DNA of 64,000 bases. Origin: Dehalococcoidia bacterium. Lineage in GTDB: Bacteria > Chloroflexota > Dehalococcoidia > E44-bin15. This document shows, piece after piece, positions 23,701 to 31,428 of the stretch. Location of the stretch: positions 248,001 to 312,000 of the forward strand of contig JBAZMV010000001.1 of assembly GCA_041649635.1 (NCBI GenBank), in the 5' to 3' direction. Every line of letters starts with the position of its first letter. Position 1 is the first letter of the stretch. The position numbers and the translations under genes are program-made. The notes under the pieces are model-generated. The model was not told the origin of the DNA, ran no database searches, and was given only the letters and a program-made list of their open reading frames with translations.

Positions 23701-25335
23701 ATAACCGAGCGCAAGAAGGCGGAGCACCAGATCAGGGAGCGGATGAAAGAGCTTCGGGCGTTTTTTAACCTGGCTGAACTGACAGAAATGGAAAGCATCT
23801 CTCTTGAGGAACTCTATCAGGGACTTGCAAACATGCTTCCGCAAAGCTGGCAATACACAGAGATCGCTTGCTGCAGGATAGTGATGGGCGACAAAGAGTT
23901 CCGCACGAAAAATTTCAAGGAGTCCGCGTGGATGCAATCCGCACCGATCAAGGTACTCGGAGCAATAGAGGGAAGGATCGAAATCGGTTACCTTGAGGAG
24001 AGGCCGGAAGAAGCCGAAGGGCCATTCATGAAGGAAGAGAGATTGCTGATAGACACTATCGCCGAGCGAATAGGCCGCATCACCGAGCGCAAACAGGCCC
24101 AGGAAGCGCTGCGAAATTCTGAAGAAAAGCTCCAGACAATGTTCAAATCAATGAACGACGGCGTGCTTGTCAGCGATTCAAACATCAATATAGTTGATGT
24201 AAATGAAGCTACGCTCCGGATATTGGGTTTAGAAACAAAAGAGGGGTTGATAGGACGCAACGTGCTGGATGTCGTTAAATTCAAGGATCAGGAAAAAGTT
24301 GTGGCCAACCTTTTAAGGATGCTCAAGGAGCGGATTTCACAGGTGCAGGGGGAATATTGCGCACTGCTTCCGGACGGTAAGGAGATGGAAGTAGATGTGA
24401 TTACATCCGCAATGTATAACGATGCCGGCAGGCAGGTGGGATTCATTAATGTTATACGTGATATCACCGAACGCAAACAGGCGGAGAAAGCCCTGTTGCT
24501 TTACAAGGAACACCTGGAGGAGCTTGTTAAAGAGCGAACCTCGGAACTCGACAAAGCTAAGATTACCGCGGAACAGGCCAACAAAGCCAAATCAGATTTT
24601 CTGGCAAACATGAGCCACGAGATAAGGACACCCCTCAGCACTATCATCGGCTTCTCCGAACTGTTATACGATGAGACGAAGGGCCCGCTCAACAACGACC
24701 AGAAGAAATACATGGGCTACGTCACATCGGCCGGAGAACACCTGCTCTCCCTGATCAACGATATCCTGGACCTTTCCAAGGTGGAAGCGGGTAAGATGGA
24801 GCTGCTGACGACCAAATTCTCAGTCAGCGACCTGCTGAAGAACAGCCTGTCGTTCATCGCGGAGAAAGCCCTGAAGCATAATATTAAACTGCTCTCGGAA
24901 ATCTCTTCCGATGTTGATATGATCGAAGCGGATGAGCGAAAAGTGAAACAAATCCTGTATAATCTGCTCTCCAACGCGGTCAAGTTCACCCCGGACGGAG
25001 GCTCGGTCATTATCGGAGCGAAGCTTGTGAAACCGGATTCCGCGGCTATTCCATCCGGAATACGCAAAGGTCTGAGGAACACAGAATACGTACTTATCAG
25101 CGTTAAGGATACAGGCATCGGCATAGCCAAGAAGGACCAGGCCAAGCTCTTCACCGAGTTCTACCAGATCGAAGAGCCGTATGCCAAGAAATACGAAGGC
25201 ACGGGCCTGGGTCTGGCTTTATCCAAGAGGCTGGTTGCATTGCACGGCGGGAAAATATGGTTCGAGTCCAAGGGGCAGGGCAAAGGCAGCACTTTCTATT
25301 TCATACTGCCATTGAAGCCTTTACCGAAAACATAG
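20710..25335 (+). CDS. Multi-PAS sensor histidine kinase with Cache sensor
   Basis: A 1541-residue membrane kinase. TM1 is at about 7-27, a dCache-type extracellular sensor at 35-295 (with RERPWYTLGKENPG), TM2 at about 297-325 and HAMP at 325-375. Six PAS domains follow (starting near 385, 510, 630, 770, 890 and 1135), most ending in a DITERK-like linker, with a GAF-like domain at about 1010-1125. A coiled coil leads to HisKA with phospho-acceptor His1303 (MSHEIRTPL), then HATPase_c with N box (NLLSNAVKF), DTGIGI and GTGLGLA. There is no C-terminal REC; separate REC genes flank it. GGAGG precedes the start. The ligand is unknown. Confidence 0.93.
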   Translation: MRLKIRLLLLYTCVGIAVLAVVGSVLFVQVRNNRSADLEQEFQNQLMHLDFALTNLIEEAKSDVTQLSENEIVRTTDDEDFTSFLNANESTFEYNIGETEQSIIDILNSYMTTHSYVNSVYMGRENGTFVRSHPRASPTQYDPRERPWYTLGKENPGQVMITEPYESVTTTDINIGVVTALVGDNGEVYGVLGADITLNDLTEYMSDFEVGYQGHMLLTDENGTIVAFSDSQFLFENLEALLGDAATDIMSQSNGVMTVETESGSFYLYLYTSPELGWKLAVMAPTGVVNGVIQGPVFIALFGLFIALALLSLLTFLGLNISVINPLKRLSEVTLDIANRGDLSRKTGINTKNEIGALAASFDRMTDTLRTKEEALSTSEMRYRRLFEEAQDGILLLDAETGEVINVNPYLVELLGYSHEQFIGKTIWELGTFKDIVPDRESYLELQRQEYIRYDDLPLTTGDGRQIYVEFIISSYIVGQNKLIQCNIRNTTERKRAEEKLRLEEQRFRALADQSSDIIVLVNQEGKIIYENSAIESVLGLKAEERIGASVFEHLHPDDLQIAADAFKKLSMDADAPVQRSELRLRHKDGSWRTFEAVGSNLVKDNVVEAVIINLRDITERKKAEEALRESEAKYRFLTEKMNDVVWTLDMDLKTTYVSPSVTNMLGYTPEERMKQSVTEQLTPESLNAVTQALSVELGRDSKDGVDPDRQLTVEMECYHKNGSIIWMEAVVSAIRNEKGEITGIHGVSRDVTERKRAEEALRDAKDYAENLIKTANAMVVVLDTKGKVTLLNEAGEKITGYKAEEAMGRNWFELIVPKKRYPDVWDEFEKLKDSGTIIDTFENPILTKSGEERIISWKNSTLTIDGKFTGTISFGIDISERKRAEQETQFKGKLLDAAADSILVHDLSGRIVYANKEAEELRGYARGELIGKDLHNLATPEYTQSFNERIAEIKQKGEVTFEVAHYRHDGSTIPIEVHALLIDRDGEKLILRIGRDITERKKAEHQIRERMKELRAFFNLAELTEMESISLEELYQGLANMLPQSWQYTEIACCRIVMGDKEFRTKNFKESAWMQSAPIKVLGAIEGRIEIGYLEERPEEAEGPFMKEERLLIDTIAERIGRITERKQAQEALRNSEEKLQTMFKSMNDGVLVSDSNINIVDVNEATLRILGLETKEGLIGRNVLDVVKFKDQEKVVANLLRMLKERISQVQGEYCALLPDGKEMEVDVITSAMYNDAGRQVGFINVIRDITERKQAEKALLLYKEHLEELVKERTSELDKAKITAEQANKAKSDFLANMSHEIRTPLSTIIGFSELLYDETKGPLNNDQKKYMGYVTSAGEHLLSLINDILDLSKVEAGKMELLTTKFSVSDLLKNSLSFIAEKALKHNIKLLSEISSDVDMIEADERKVKQILYNLLSNAVKFTPDGGSVIIGAKLVKPDSAAIPSGIRKGLRNTEYVLISVKDTGIGIAKKDQAKLFTEFYQIEEPYAKKYEGTGLGLALSKRLVALHGGKIWFESKGQGKGSTFYFILPLKPLPKT

Positions 25336-25380
25336 CACGGGTTGACCGTGCAGCGATAACTACGAACGCAGGAGCTTGAC

Positions 25381-25761
25381 GTGAAAGCCATCAAGACGGT
25401 ATTGATAATAGAAGACGACCCGTATAATCGCGAACTTGAAAAGGCCTTATTCGAACGGGATGGATACACTGTTCTTGAGGCTGGGGACGCGGAAAAAGGC
25501 ATCACCATTGCAGAAGCTAAAAAACCCGATTTGATAGTGCTCGATTATCAGTTGCCGCGAATCGGCGGCCTTCAAGTTCTTGAGAGCTTGAAGAATAATC
25601 GCAAAACCCGGGAAATACCCTGCGTGTTTGTCACCGCCTCGGCAAGCGAAGATCAGCTAGGTAATTTGAAAACATCCAACGCTTGCGGGTATATTACCAA
25701 GCCTGTCGATACCAGGACATTCGTGGAACAGGTGATTAAACTGGCCGGCGAAGGCAAATGA
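25381..25761 (+). CDS. Stand-alone REC domain protein
   Basis: A 126-residue receiver domain: EDD at 11-13, Asp55 (VLDYQLP), Thr (FVTAS) and Lys (ITKPVD) near 105. No output domain. GTG start with AGGAG upstream. It lies 45 bp after the kinase gene and is the last gene of the operon, a likely direct phosphorylation target of that kinase or a phosphate sink competing with the HD-GYP regulator. Confidence 0.92.
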   Translation: MKAIKTVLIIEDDPYNRELEKALFERDGYTVLEAGDAEKGITIAEAKKPDLIVLDYQLPRIGGLQVLESLKNNRKTREIPCVFVTASASEDQLGNLKTSNACGYITKPVDTRTFVEQVIKLAGEGK

Positions 25762-25816
25762 ATCGGTAGTACCCAGACTGACGATATTGTTTATATCTTC
25801 GATATCTCCCTGACGG

Positions 25817-26677
25817 CTACTTCCGCATGACCCGGGACAGCTGATTCAGCAGTGTGGCGGCATGGCCGCGTTCGTCGTGCGACAGCCCGTGCAGCAGGGC
25901 CCTGACCTCTTCGTCGTCGACGACGGACGCCGCTCTCTTATAGAAATCGTTGGCGATGTACTCCCTCTGGATGGCTATCTCAAGCACATCAACCTCGCTC
26001 TTAGCCTCTTCTTCGGCCTTCATCAACGCGGCGCTGACCTCGATATCAACACCCTTGGATTCTTTATCGATCTGCTGCAGGTATTTATCTATGTTAGAAA
26101 ACACCGCGCTCTCCGGGATTTCTCCCGTCAGTCGCAGGAACAAACGCCTCATGTGGCTCAGCTCCACCTCGGCAAGCTGCTGGAACATGGGCCTGGCCAG
26201 CTCGAACTGCTTTTTATCCCTGGCCGCGGTATAGAAATCGTAAGCCATCTTCTCCATCTTCATCGCGATTATCAGGACATCCTTGACGCTTGCCGCCTTC
26301 CCGATAACCCGGGGCTTCTTCTCCGACTTTCCTTTCAGCATCTTAAAGCCCAGGTTGTTCAGACCGCCTTCGATAACATATAAATCCTTTAATCCCAGAT
26401 CGCAGAGCGCTATGGCGGCGGCCATGCTCCTTCTCCCTGAACGGCAATAGATGATGGCCTTTCTGCCGCCGTAAAGCTCTCTGTACATCTCGTCCCGCCG
26501 CGACTCCAATTCATCCAGCGGCATGAGCAGGGCGCCGGGCAGGTGGCCTTCCTCGTATTCCATCGGCTGACGCACATCGAGCAGAACAAACTCTCCCTTT
26601 TCATCTCCATCGAGGATGGCCTTAACCTCATCCGGGCTCAGTGTTTTTATCTCATCGACAGCGCTGCTCAGCTTCAT
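25817..26677 (-). CDS. Rhodanese-ferritin-like fusion protein
   Basis: A 286-residue two-domain protein. Residues 10-110 form a rhodanese domain with active-site Cys78 in YCRSGRRS, able to carry a persulfide. Residues 130-283 form a ferritin-like four-helix bundle of the rubrerythrin type: ExxxxYDFY with ELSHMRRL, and EREYIANDFY with HDERGHAATL give paired ExxH metal ligands for a diiron site. No rubredoxin module is present. It probably handles sulfur and oxidant stress in an anaerobe (inference). The Rieske gene lies 41 bp upstream in the same direction, a possible electron donor. Confidence 0.88.
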   Translation of the reverse strand: MKLSSAVDEIKTLSPDEVKAILDGDEKGEFVLLDVRQPMEYEEGHLPGALLMPLDELESRRDEMYRELYGGRKAIIYCRSGRRSMAAAIALCDLGLKDLYVIEGGLNNLGFKMLKGKSEKKPRVIGKAASVKDVLIIAMKMEKMAYDFYTAARDKKQFELARPMFQQLAEVELSHMRRLFLRLTGEIPESAVFSNIDKYLQQIDKESKGVDIEVSAALMKAEEEAKSEVDVLEIAIQREYIANDFYKRAASVVDDEEVRALLHGLSHDERGHAATLLNQLSRVMRK

Positions 26678-26718
26678 GGCACGCCCCCTTTAAATCCATC
26701 TGTTTAAACAGTATCGGC

Positions 26719-27069
26719 TCAAATATCGATCATGATCCCGCCGCCCTCGATCTTAGTCTTATATACGGTCAAAGGCCTCTCTGGCTTAATTATACCGCCC
26801 ACTTTAGACAGCACCCCTGATTGTTTCAACCAGCGCACAGCATGACCGTCCGTCACATCGAACTGTGAGCCGTGCTTAGGACAGGTTACCACGGAGCCTT
26901 CCAGCTTTCCCTGGGCCAGCCTGCCGCCCAGATGCGGGCATTTTCCGGCGACAGCGTAGTATTTGCCGCCGACGTTAGCGATTAATACGACCCTATCTTG
27001 AACCGCGACCTCTTTCATCCGGCCTTCGCTTACTTCATCCGCTTTGCATGCTAACACAAAATCACCCAT
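26719..27069 (-). CDS. Rieske [2Fe-2S] ferredoxin
   Basis: A 116-residue soluble Rieske protein. The cluster ligands are in CPHLGG (Cys44, His46) and CPKHGSQF (Cys63, His66), spaced as in biphenyl-dioxygenase-type ferredoxins. ATG 27069 is chosen because GGAGG lies seven bases upstream; the longer frame would begin in repeat DNA and add an unlikely hydrophobic head. It probably passes electrons to an oxygenase-like or ferritin-like partner, with the downstream rhodanese-ferritin protein the nearest candidate. The signalling operon converges on this pair. Confidence 0.9.
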   Translation of the reverse strand: MGDFVLACKADEVSEGRMKEVAVQDRVVLIANVGGKYYAVAGKCPHLGGRLAQGKLEGSVVTCPKHGSQFDVTDGHAVRWLKQSGVLSKVGGIIKPERPLTVYKTKIEGGGIMIDI

Positions 27070-27157
27070 TTTTATCCTCCGCTTTTCCGCTACGCCGAAA
27101 TCATCATGGGAAATATAAGATAACCTTGCCGGTGCCGCATTGTCAATCCCGCCCTGT

Positions 27158-27181
27158 AAAAAAAAAAATATATATATATAC
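27158..27181. repeat. Poly-A / (TA)n tract
   Basis: A run of A followed by alternating TA, 24 bases in all, upstream of the Rieske gene. It is a simple sequence that may vary in length between isolates or be an assembly-prone site. Confidence 0.7.
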
Positions 27182-27215
27182 GCTAACAAAATGCATGGGA
27201 CAATTAAACCATCGT

Positions 27216-27271
27216 GTAGGGGCGACCACGAGGGTCGCCCACCGGAGGGCAGGCACAAGACCTGCCCCTAC
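27216..27271. repeat. GTAGGGGC...GCCCCTAC double-hairpin element
   Basis: An element of 56 bp with terminal inverted repeats GTAGGGGC/GCCCCTAC enclosing two hairpins, GGGCGACC-acgag-GGTCGCCC and GGGCAGG-cacaaga-CCTGCCC. The same layout is found at 58733-58790. A related GTAGGGTGGGC/GCCCACC hairpin follows at 27285-27303. Confidence 0.7.
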
Positions 27272-27318
27272 AAGACGACGATACGTAGGGTGGGCTGCGC
27301 CCACCGAATGATATTTAT

Positions 27319-27371
27319 GAGATTGCCACGTCGTCCTTCCGAACTGCGGAAGGACTCCTCGCAATGACAGG
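27319..27371 (+). repeat. ATTGC/CCTTCC palindromic repeat
   Basis: Outer arms ATTGC/GCAAT, inner arms GTCCTTCCG/CGGAAGGAC with a 5-base loop. Nearly the same as 2648-2709. The intergenic stretch 27070-27476 otherwise contains only the stt3 promoter. Confidence 0.7.
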
Positions 27372-27421
27372 CTTAAACAGAGGTATCCTATCTCGGATAA
27401 TATCCCCTTTTGCCGTATCTG

Positions 27422-27450
27422 TTGCTATTGCTCGTTGCTTAGTGTAAAAT
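27422..27450 (+). promoter_or_regulatory. Promoter of the STT3-like gene
   Basis: TTGCTA (27422-27427), 17-bp spacer, TAAAAT (27445-27450). Transcription near 27457 would give a 20-base leader. Confidence 0.55.
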
Positions 27451-27476
27451 GCCTAACATAATCGGGAAGCAGAGAT

Positions 27477-30278
27477 ATGCTATATATTCAAGAACTGTGG
27501 CGTAAAATCGCCGACACCCACGAGAGCATCAGGGGCAAAATCCCCGGCAAGGCCAGATGGGGCATCATAGCGCTCCTGGCCGTTCTATCCTTCATCATAT
27601 TCATATTCTGCGCCGAATGGCTGATGACGCACCTTATAGCCATGCTTCCGATCTTCTACATCGCCGCGGTACTGGCCGTAGGATTCAAGAGAGCGCTCTA
27701 CGGCACGGCGATATTCCTGTTCTCCTGTTTCGCCCTCTGGCTGCGCACGGGCCCGCCATACGACGGAGTCCTCGGCGGCAGCTACGTAATGTTCGCCGAG
27801 AACGACGGCTGGTACAACATGCGCCTGATTGAGAACCTTGTACATCATTTCCCTTTCAGGAACACGTTTGAGCCTTACACGCTGTATCCTACCGGTCAGA
27901 GTATTCCCTTCGCGCCGTTCTTCGACTGGTTCATCGCGCTGGTAATATGGATAGCCGGGCTGGGGCATCCCTCTACAGACCTCATAGAAAAAATGAGCGC
28001 ATATTTCCCTGCTGTTATGGGAGCGTTAACCGTAGTTCCGGTATATTTCATTGGTAAGGAGATATTTAATCGAAACGCCGGTCTCTTGGCCGCCGGCTTG
28101 CTCGCGATATTGCCGGGCGAATTCCTGTTCCGCTCCATTCTGGGCTTCACCGACCACCATATAGCAGAAGTGCTCTTCAGCACGACAAGCATATTATTCT
28201 TCATCATGGCGATAAAGCGGGGGCAGGAGGCTCAGCTTACATTCAGCCGGATAAGACAGAGGGAATGGAGTAGTTTAAAGAAACCAGTATTATTTGCGTT
28301 GTTATCCGGCTTCTTCCTGGGGCTCTATATACTATCATGGATCGGCGCAGCGGTATTCATCTTCATAATACTGGTATATGTATTTGTTCAGTACGTAGTT
28401 GATCACCTAAACGGTAAGCCGACCGACTATCTGGCCTTAATAAGCATGCCTGTGCTTCTGATAGCTCTGCTGATATCAGCAATATTCTACAAATATCTCT
28501 TATGGGGAAACTTCGTCCTCGGTGGGATGGTTATTGGGTTGCTCGGTGTGGCAGTTTTTGGAATAGTCTCTTATCTCATGGTACGAAAAAACATTAGAAG
28601 AATATTTTTCCCGATAACAGTAGCCGTGATAGCAGGCGCTGGAGTCGGGCTTCTTTATTTAGGCTGGGAATCTCTATATCATGACATATTCAATAGACTG
28701 GGAACACTGGCACCTTCATCACAAACGCTGACCATAATGGAGGCCCAGCCTTTACTTTCAGGATTCGACCTATCCCATCTAACGGACCACAGGCTCTGGA
28801 CTTACTTCACCACAGGGTTATTCATGGTGCCTATAGCATTTCTGTTGATAAAATATTCCGCTGTAGGAAAAACTAAGATAGGAAGATGGCTATTCTTGGG
28901 TTGGATCGGGGTGCTGGTGCTTACTGTGATAATCGATCAGGTGACTTCCATGCCCTGGCAGATATACCTAGTGGAAGGCATAGCTATAATTGCGCTATAC
29001 GTATACTTCGAGAAAAGTTCCGCCAGGATAATACTCTTAATCTGGAGTTTCGTGACTTTAATGGCGCTGTTATCGCAAACACGATACGCCTACTATTTCG
29101 CGATTAACGTAGCTTTATTGAGCAGCTATATTCTCTGGAAGCTGCCGGGCTGGATAACCTGGCTGCTGGCTTTGGCGCACTGGAAAGAAGCGCCGACCGA
29201 AAAAGAAGCCAAGACCCGTGCGGAAAAGAAAAGGGCCAGGGCTAAGAAAGAACAGCAGACATCCGTATATCTGCGACCCAGATACATATCAGCGGCGCTG
29301 ACCATAATAGCCGTCTTCTTCCTGACCGTTTATCCCAACGTGATATACGGAACCTACGATGACAGCGGCTGGTCACCCAAGAAATCGGCCACACTATACC
29401 TAACGTATCATCCTTACGGCGCCAACACGGACTGGCATGAAGCCCTCACCTGGATGAAGAACAATACGCCCGAGCCGTTTGGAGATCCCGATTTCTACTA
29501 CGCGCTGTACGACGCGCCGAAAGTTGGAGAAAGATATGACTATCCCGATTCGGCATACGGCGTGATGAGCTGGTGGGACTACGGCCACTGGATAACACGC
29601 ATAGCGCACCGCATACCCAACGCGAACCCGTTCCAGGCAGGTATAGGCGGCGCAGGCTCAGGTGGAACCATCCGGCCGGGAGCGAGCACATTCATGACAG
29701 CGCAGAATGAGTCCACAGCAAGCTGGATAATGGATGAACTGGACTCAAGATACGTCGTTATCGATATCGAAACGGCATATGGGAAATACCACACCATGGT
29801 TACATGGTCCGGCAATAAAGTATCCGACTTCTATGACATCCTGTACATCGGAGACAAAGGGGAATACAGGACTTATGATGATCCCGGCTCGCGATCGGCC
29901 GAGCTGCAAATCTTCTTCACCCCCTACTATCAATCCATGTGCGCCAGGCTGTACAACTTCAACACGGAAGCCGCCGTGCCGAATAATTCCACATTCGTCA
30001 TACTGTACGCGGAAGATACGGATAGTAGCGGCGAGAAATACAGGTACATAGCCGATGTAGCCAACAACGGCAAAGCCTTCACCACTTACGAAGAGGCGTT
30101 GGGGTTTCTCGACGACCACCCGGACTACATACTCATCGGTCTTGACCCGTTCAGCAGCCCCATCCCGATCGATGCTTTAGAGGAATATGAACTGATACAC
30201 TCTTCTCCCACACCTAATTGTGTAGGGCAGAACTATCCATACGTTAAAGTCTTTGAATACACGGGATACGAGAAGTAA
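27477..30278 (+). CDS. STT3/AglB-type oligosaccharyltransferase
   Basis: A 933-residue integral membrane protein: a cytoplasmic N-terminus, about a dozen or more transmembrane helices up to residue 600, and a large C-terminal soluble domain. The catalytic-site signature ENDGWYNMR (108-116) corresponds to the first acidic motif of STT3/AglB/PglB, and WWDYG (about 699-703) is the diagnostic sequon-binding motif. A basic Lys/Glu segment at about 575-600 (EKEAKTRAEKKRARAKK) is an unusual linker. Such enzymes transfer lipid-linked glycans to Asn in N-x-S/T on the outer membrane face. It stands next to nucleotide-sugar, glycosyltransferase and ABC-exporter genes, consistent with protein N-glycosylation. 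No accessory OST subunits are expected or seen. Confidence 0.92.
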   Translation: MLYIQELWRKIADTHESIRGKIPGKARWGIIALLAVLSFIIFIFCAEWLMTHLIAMLPIFYIAAVLAVGFKRALYGTAIFLFSCFALWLRTGPPYDGVLGGSYVMFAENDGWYNMRLIENLVHHFPFRNTFEPYTLYPTGQSIPFAPFFDWFIALVIWIAGLGHPSTDLIEKMSAYFPAVMGALTVVPVYFIGKEIFNRNAGLLAAGLLAILPGEFLFRSILGFTDHHIAEVLFSTTSILFFIMAIKRGQEAQLTFSRIRQREWSSLKKPVLFALLSGFFLGLYILSWIGAAVFIFIILVYVFVQYVVDHLNGKPTDYLALISMPVLLIALLISAIFYKYLLWGNFVLGGMVIGLLGVAVFGIVSYLMVRKNIRRIFFPITVAVIAGAGVGLLYLGWESLYHDIFNRLGTLAPSSQTLTIMEAQPLLSGFDLSHLTDHRLWTYFTTGLFMVPIAFLLIKYSAVGKTKIGRWLFLGWIGVLVLTVIIDQVTSMPWQIYLVEGIAIIALYVYFEKSSARIILLIWSFVTLMALLSQTRYAYYFAINVALLSSYILWKLPGWITWLLALAHWKEAPTEKEAKTRAEKKRARAKKEQQTSVYLRPRYISAALTIIAVFFLTVYPNVIYGTYDDSGWSPKKSATLYLTYHPYGANTDWHEALTWMKNNTPEPFGDPDFYYALYDAPKVGERYDYPDSAYGVMSWWDYGHWITRIAHRIPNANPFQAGIGGAGSGGTIRPGASTFMTAQNESTASWIMDELDSRYVVIDIETAYGKYHTMVTWSGNKVSDFYDILYIGDKGEYRTYDDPGSRSAELQIFFTPYYQSMCARLYNFNTEAAVPNNSTFVILYAEDTDSSGEKYRYIADVANNGKAFTTYEEALGFLDDHPDYILIGLDPFSSPIPIDALEEYELIHSSPTPNCVGQNYPYVKVFEYTGYEK

Positions 30279-30329
30279 ATCGTACTAATCCATCACCTGC
30301 TCAATATCGAAAAGCCAATCGTGTTGATA

Positions 30330-30358
30330 TTGTTTTCAACCACATTCATAACTATAAT
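30330..30358 (+). promoter_or_regulatory. Promoter of the glycan locus
   Basis: TTGTTT (30330-30335), 17-bp spacer, TATAAT (30353-30358). It would start transcription near 30365 for the SDR epimerase/dehydratase gene and perhaps genes beyond. Confidence 0.6.
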
Positions 30359-30407
30359 AAATCTATCGAAAATCAAGATTAATCCTGCATAAGAGGAAAG
30401 AGCTTAA

Positions 30408-31379
30408 ATGAAAAGAGCTTTGATCACGGGCATCACGGGCTTCGCCGGCAGCCATCTGGCCGAACTCCTGTTGAATAAAAAGATGGAAGTATACGGGACG
30501 GCGCGCTGGAGAAGCAAGCTGGATAATATCGAGCATATCAAGAACGATATACACCTGCTTACCGCCGACATGAGAGACGGACACTCAATGGAAATAGTCC
30601 TTGCAGAATCGAAACCGGACTACATATTTCACCTAGCCGCGCAATCATTCGTGCCCATGAGTTGGCGCGCACCGGCCGATACCATGGAGACCAACGTAAT
30701 AGGCACAATCCACCTTTTCGAAGCAGTAAGAAAATTAGACATCAATCCTAAAATACAGGTTGCAGGTAGTTCAGAAGAATATGGCATGGTTGACCAAAAT
30801 GAATTGCCCATCAAAGAGGATAACCCGCTCAGGCCTCTGTCTCCCTACGCAGTATCAAAAGTAGCGGTTGATAAGTTGTCCTATCAATATCATATGTCAT
30901 ATAAACTCAATATAGTCGTAACTCGCGGCTTCAACCATACCGGGCCTAGAAGGGGAGAGGTCTTCGTATCGTCAAACTTCGCCAAGCAGATAGCCGAGAT
31001 AGAGAAAGGCGCGAGCCCAATCATTCACGTCGGCAATCTGAAAGCCATGAGGGATTTTACCGATGTCAGGGACATGGTAAAGGGCTATCTGCTGGCAATT
31101 GAGAAATGCCAACCGGGAGAGACATATAACATATGTTCCGGTAAAACGGTAAGGATACAAGAGCTGCTTGATATACTGATGACCATGACGCCTAAGAAAA
31201 TCAAAGTTCAGCAGGACCCCGACCGCATGAGGCCTTCCGATGTCGAGGTGCTTCAGGGAGATTGCACCAAGTTTAAGAAACAGACGGGATGGAAACAGAC
31301 CATACCATTCGAAAAGACAATGGAGGATTTGCTCAATTACTGGCGGGAGAGGTTACAAGAGAAACAAGTTCGTAATTGA
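30408..31379 (+). CDS. GDP-mannose 4,6-dehydratase / RMD-like extended SDR
   Basis: A 323-residue extended SDR. The NAD(P) motif TGITGFAGSH is at 7-16, HLAAQS at about 76-81, a Ser-Ser-Glu-Glu-Tyr site (SSEEYG) and the catalytic YAVSK at about 147-151. The FNHTGPRRGEVFVSSNFAKQ segment combines features of GDP-mannose 4,6-dehydratase (SPRRGE) and of the reductase RMD (FNHTGP...FAKQI), so the choice between making GDP-4-keto-6-deoxymannose or GDP-rhamnose is open. It probably works with the GDP-fucose-synthase-like enzyme at 42788. GAGGAAAGAG is upstream. Confidence 0.8.
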   Translation: MKRALITGITGFAGSHLAELLLNKKMEVYGTARWRSKLDNIEHIKNDIHLLTADMRDGHSMEIVLAESKPDYIFHLAAQSFVPMSWRAPADTMETNVIGTIHLFEAVRKLDINPKIQVAGSSEEYGMVDQNELPIKEDNPLRPLSPYAVSKVAVDKLSYQYHMSYKLNIVVTRGFNHTGPRRGEVFVSSNFAKQIAEIEKGASPIIHVGNLKAMRDFTDVRDMVKGYLLAIEKCQPGETYNICSGKTVRIQELLDILMTMTPKKIKVQQDPDRMRPSDVEVLQGDCTKFKKQTGWKQTIPFEKTMEDLLNYWRERLQEKQVRN

Positions 31380-31428
31380 CTAACACATACTAAGATTATT
31401 ATTTAAAAAAGAGGCAGAAAAAGAGAGT

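Noticed and set aside
27140..27367. Overlapping short frames before the STT3 gene
   Set aside because: They run through the GTAGGGGC and CCTTCC repeats and lack start signals.
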